From JBBRBB01 sp038206235 (GTDB taxonomy: Bacteria > Bacteroidota > Bacteroidia > Chitinophagales > Chitinophagaceae), in assembly GCA_038206235.1 (NCBI GenBank), contig JBBRBB010000018.1, forward strand, positions 1 through 64,000: a stretch of 64,000 nt of DNA, written 5' to 3'. The notes below the pieces were generated by a model. That model did not search any database, was not told where the DNA came from, and saw only the letters and a list, made by a program, of their open reading frames with translations. Both the position numbers and the translations under genes were made by a program. Below, piece by piece: positions 61,601 to 64,000 of this stretch; the first letter of the stretch is position 1, and the number at the start of each line of letters is the position of its first letter.

Positions 61601-63508
61601 TCTTCTCTTTTATGGAATTTTGGTGATGGAAACACTTCTGCAGAATTATCACCTTTGCATGTATATACTCTTCCGGGCAATTATACTTTAACGCTCATTG
61701 CACAGGGATATGGAACTTGCTATGACACCGTTTCAAAATATATTATATTGCAGGGACCAAAAGCGAATTTTACTTATTCTCCCTTGTCGGGATGCAATCC
61801 TCTTACAACAATATTCAACATAACTACCACAGGCTCTGTGCAAAACCTTTGGGATTTTGGAAATGGACTTACCCTTGTAAACAATGATACTACTATTACG
61901 TACACTTATACCACACCCGGTACGTATTTGCCCAAGCTTATTGTTACAGATGCTGCAGGTTGCGCTATATCGTTTGTAAATGCGGATACTATTACGGTGT
62001 ATGGCGTGCAACCAGAATTTGTATGGATGCAGCAAAACAATGGCTGCGATTCTGTATTAATTAATTTTTCAGATTCTTCAATAACAGCTTTCGATAAAAT
62101 AAATACGTACAACTGGAATTTTGGAGACAGCACTTATTCATCTCTGGAAGATCCCTATCACTATTATAAAAAGTCAGGTGCATATATTGTTGACTTAACC
62201 ATTTCAACAATAAAGGGATGTACGGCTACCTATACGGACACTTTAGATATTCAAATACATATTTCGCCTGATATAGCAGCAACCATTCCTGATTCTGCCT
62301 GTGTATTATCTCCTGTAAGCTTCGAAGCAAATAACATTGAAAACCCGCCAGGCAAAATTCAATGGCTATGGCTTTTAGGTAATGGTGATAGTTCCATAAT
62401 TCAGAACACGGATTACACCTATACAACTCCCGGAAATTATCTTGTGAGCTTGTATGCTACAAATGAATTTGGGTGCCAGGATTTTGTTCAGCAATCTTTA
62501 ACTATTATGCCATTGCCGCCAATTGATGCAGGTATTGACTCTGTTATATGCCGCGGGCAATCCATTACACTTTTACCTTCAGGCGCTGATTCTTATGCAT
62601 GGATATATGATGCATCTTTAAGCTGTACTTATTGTACAAACACCATAGCCACTCCGGATTCTGCAAAAACATATTTTGTTACGGGTAATAGTGCATTTGG
62701 CTGTAAGGCCACTGATTCTATTTTAATAGAGGTAAAGCAACCTGCAAATATTTTTGTTACAGGTCCTGATTCTGTTTGTTACGGAAATTCAGTTCAGCTT
62801 TCCGCAACAGGCGCTGAACTATTTACCTGGCAACCTTCAACAGGTGTTTCAGATCCGCAAAAGGGCGCCACTGTTGTAACGCCATTATCTACTACCACTT
62901 ATTCAGTTATTGGCACAGATACGAAAGGCTGCTTTCATGATACGGCACAGTTTACAGTTCATGTAGTTCCATACCCCGAAGTTAATATAGCTGAAAGCTT
63001 AGTAAGTATTTCTATTGGCTCAGGTTATCAAATAACAACAACTGGATCTTCTGATATAGTGCAATGGACATGGTCTCCGCCAAATGGGTTGTCATGTTTT
63101 AATTGTCCTCAACCTTATGCACAGCCTCAAAATACCACTGCTTATCAGGTAACTGTAGCTAACTCCAAAGGCTGTGTTTCTATTGACAGAATAAAAATCG
63201 AGGTGTTTTGCAATAAGGAGAATTTTTATATTCCAAATACATTTTCTCCTAATGGTGATAATATGAATGATTATTTTTATCCGAGGGGAACCGGTTTATT
63301 TACAATTAAATCATTTAGAATATTCAACCGGTGGGGACAGATAGTATATGAAAAAGTAAACTTCTCTCCGAACGATGCAGCTTCAGGATGGGATGGAAAA
63401 TATGATGGTGCAGTTTTAAAGCCCGATGTTTTTGTATATGTTATAGAATTAGTTTGCGGCAATGGGTTTGTAATATCAACAAAGGGAAATGTTACTTTAC
63501 TAAGATGA
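58700..63508 (+). CDS. second giant PKD-repeat surface protein with type B T9SS sorting domain
   Basis: A 1602-residue exported protein from the ATG at 58700 (signal ending NKNGMAQLNANFTAS). It has about 15 PKD domains (WNWDLGNGATS, WLWDFGDGNNS, WQWDFGDGGIS, LLWNFGDGNTS), two SprB-like Ig segments (AGIDSVICRGQSITLLPSG, VCYGNSVQLSATGAELFTW) and a CHU_C type B sorting domain (YIPNTFSPNGDNMNDYF to KGNVTLLR). The order and number of domains match the 51936 gene blade for blade, including degenerate ones, so the two are a tandem duplication. A PorP/SprF gene follows by 76 bases and is probably its outer-membrane partner. Confidence 0.93.
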   Translation: MKKTKLYLRFLWMLSAFFLNKNGMAQLNANFTASVQQGCSPLVVQFTDLSTGNPTQWNWDLGNGATSIFQNPGAIYVVPGSYTVILTVTNAGGQSTITKTNYIVVYSNPQIDFSASPTEGCAPLPVQFKDKTIAGSGVVNSWLWDFGDGNNSTVQNPLHTYTLSDTFDVSLLVTNSAGCKASLLKPAIVKINGTVAADFTYTYANGCNMPVIIDFSNESSSTEALTYQWTFGDGGRSTQQNPSHTFSSSGSYNVTLIATNTSGCSDTAEQIVAIGAAQANFTISGDSCVGEPLLFKDSSSLTPLLVTWNFGDGTLDTGFQRKHIYTAPGVYKVSMTANFGNCVSTIQKTVTIANKPTADFSAGKHSSCQVPFTVQFTNNSTGADSYIWKFGDTAISTQVNPSHTYQQAGQYSVRLIAFNSNGCTDTLIKDGFVNLGPPQILGIDNLPASGCAPLSVKFKPNIYSPESIVLYQWTFGDGSASSNSSPLHIYSNTGAYDVSLIVTTQSGCADTLRIDSAVLVGTPPAANFDATPRDACAFTPIQFTDLSTGTITSWQWDFGDGGISFDQNPIHVYGDTGYFTVQLIVANNGCADTITFIDYIHTNPPVAKFTFKNSCSNPYDIRFIDNSIDALTWHWDFGDGDTSSLQNPSHTYAATGLYTVMLTVTNGSCSYTTSTIVPVSDNNILYNYLPANFCKYDSVTFIATNFDSTKTIFFNWNFGDGNESGFGSNYDTIQHSYKSAGTFTPFLISLDSLGCIDTVYDNSIQVIIYGPTARFTNLPGACVNSSLIFSDSSYTDNVHPIVQWIWEYGDSAADTLATGPFNHIYTTAGTYDVQLTIFDNNGCKDSILKNQAVIITDPVAYFSVSNPVSCSGSPVQFLDSSQGLSLNYLWDFGDGTTATDSLPSHLYSSTGNYSVGLKITDQFGCTDTVSKQAIITIVNPLADFTLTDSVFFCPPVSIQPNNLSQNFSSLLWNFGDGNTSAELSPLHVYTLPGNYTLTLIAQGYGTCYDTVSKYIILQGPKANFTYSPLSGCNPLTTIFNITTTGSVQNLWDFGNGLTLVNNDTTITYTYTTPGTYLPKLIVTDAAGCAISFVNADTITVYGVQPEFVWMQQNNGCDSVLINFSDSSITAFDKINTYNWNFGDSTYSSLEDPYHYYKKSGAYIVDLTISTIKGCTATYTDTLDIQIHISPDIAATIPDSACVLSPVSFEANNIENPPGKIQWLWLLGNGDSSIIQNTDYTYTTPGNYLVSLYATNEFGCQDFVQQSLTIMPLPPIDAGIDSVICRGQSITLLPSGADSYAWIYDASLSCTYCTNTIATPDSAKTYFVTGNSAFGCKATDSILIEVKQPANIFVTGPDSVCYGNSVQLSATGAELFTWQPSTGVSDPQKGATVVTPLSTTTYSVIGTDTKGCFHDTAQFTVHVVPYPEVNIAESLVSISIGSGYQITTTGSSDIVQWTWSPPNGLSCFNCPQPYAQPQNTTAYQVTVANSKGCVSIDRIKIEVFCNKENFYIPNTFSPNGDNMNDYFYPRGTGLFTIKSFRIFNRWGQIVYEKVNFSPNDAASGWDGKYDGAVLKPDVFVYVIELVCGNGFVISTKGNVTLLR

Positions 63509-63584
63509 AGAGTAAAAAAAATCATTAAAAAAAATATATTTTTCAAATGAAACTCCCTATCTTTAGTTACCAATATATCCAATT

Positions 63585-64000
63585 ATGAAAAACTTTACAT
63601 TTTTTAGCACGCTTTTATTTGTATGTTTCATGCAAAAAGCTTCCGCTCAGGACCCGCATTTCTCCCAATTTTTTGAAGCGCCTCTTTTAAGAAACCCATC
63701 ATTAGCAGGTTTATTTGCAGGTGATGTAAGAGTTCAGGCTGTGTACCGCAATCAATGGGGAAGTGTAACGATTCCTTATCAAACCACTTCCATAAATGCA
63801 GAATACAAACAGCCGCTTGGCAGGGGCAATGATTTTATTACAACAGGTTTCCAGGTTTTATACGATAAGGCGGGAACTACTAATTTTACTACTACCAATA
63901 TTTTACCCGCAGTTAATTATCATAAATCACTCAACGGAGAAAAAAGCAAATACCTTTCGATGGGTATTATGGGTGGGTATGTGCAAAGACGTATAGATCG
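63585..64000 (+). CDS. PorP/SprF-family outer-membrane protein, partial
   Basis: The first 138 residues of a gene cut by the window end. It has a signal peptide (LLFVCFMQKASAQ) followed by the PorP/SprF signature DPHFSQFFEAPLLRNPSLAGLF, then RVQAVYRNQWGSVTIPYQTTSINAEYK. The rest should be an outer-membrane barrel. These proteins assist T9SS export or anchor CHU_C-tagged cargo such as SprB. A TATCTTTA box lies at 63559-63566 but without a clear TTTG partner, and the preceding PKD gene may drive it too. Confidence 0.93.
   Translation, partial: MKNFTFFSTLLFVCFMQKASAQDPHFSQFFEAPLLRNPSLAGLFAGDVRVQAVYRNQWGSVTIPYQTTSINAEYKQPLGRGNDFITTGFQVLYDKAGTTNFTTTNILPAVNYHKSLNGEKSKYLSMGIMGGYVQRRID

Noticed and set aside
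1..64000. tRNA or rRNA genes
   Set aside because: No cloverleaf-like T-loop pattern or rRNA sequence was recognised in the intergenic regions by eye; a covariance-model search would be decisive.

Overview
The window is AT-rich chromosomal DNA from a member of the Bacteroidota, most likely of the Chitinophagaceae/Chitinophagales type. The evidence is type IX secretion (T9SS) cargo with type A and type B (CHU_C) sorting domains, a PorP/SprF gene, a type III glutamine synthetase, the Bacteroidota-type GlmU-like nucleotidyltransferase, and promoter candidates of the TTTG-N18-22-TAnnTTTR kind. I saw no rRNA, tRNA, CRISPR array, prophage or insertion sequence. Most of the window is ordinary core and accessory chromosome.

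Layout. 1-4.4 kb: an 8-bp tandem repeat, a radical SAM protein, penicillin-binding protein 1C and a frameshifted small coiled-coil gene. 4.4-9.5 kb (minus): glutamine synthetase III, a polytopic membrane protein and a T9SS cargo protein. 9.7-15.2 kb (plus): purL, a PIN-toxin module, hldD, a Doc-toxin module and proC. 15.2-22.3 kb: guanine deaminase, a LexA-like regulator, a DUF5916 protein, Ogt, CsaA, OsmC, an acetyltransferase and 3-hydroxybutyryl-CoA dehydrogenase. 22.3-27.3 kb: a sugar-porter remnant, a subtilase lipoprotein, a conserved lipoprotein of unknown function, GNAT, DinB and a small exported protein. 27.3-32.4 kb: a short DNA ligase D, a DUF4143 ATPase bracketed by matching hairpins, a hypothetical protein and a VOC protein. 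32.4-43.1 kb (minus): a delta-60 repeat T9SS protein, a Tat-exported esterase, lepA, and an envelope cluster (GlmU-like, tpiA, flippase, glycosyltransferase). 43.2-51.8 kb: a serine hydrolase, nnr, a possible nuclease-fold protein, a broken XRE regulator, an M1 aminopeptidase, a DUF4476 protein and truA. 51.9-64 kb: two colinear ~1600-residue PKD-repeat adhesin-like proteins around a sugar-dehydrogenase lipoprotein, then the start of a PorP/SprF gene.

Functional links. hldD, the GlmU-like enzyme, the flippase and the glycosyltransferase serve envelope polysaccharide or LPS synthesis. The PKD proteins and the PorP/SprF protein look like T9SS cargo with their outer-membrane partner. Two small toxin-antitoxin pairs flank hldD.

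The most unusual feature is a layer of small repeats that crosses gene boundaries. Degenerate 7-bp tandem arrays and several short GC-rich palindrome families lie between genes, and they also sit in frame inside genes: pbpC, purL (twice), hldD (twice), the delta-60 gene, and at the tail of the GlmU-like gene. They add short extra peptides to otherwise conserved enzymes, in the manner of Rickettsia palindromic elements. I also found three decayed genes by reading intergenic DNA: an MFS sugar-porter tail, an XRE regulator with a premature stop, and a one-base frameshift in a small coiled-coil membrane gene.
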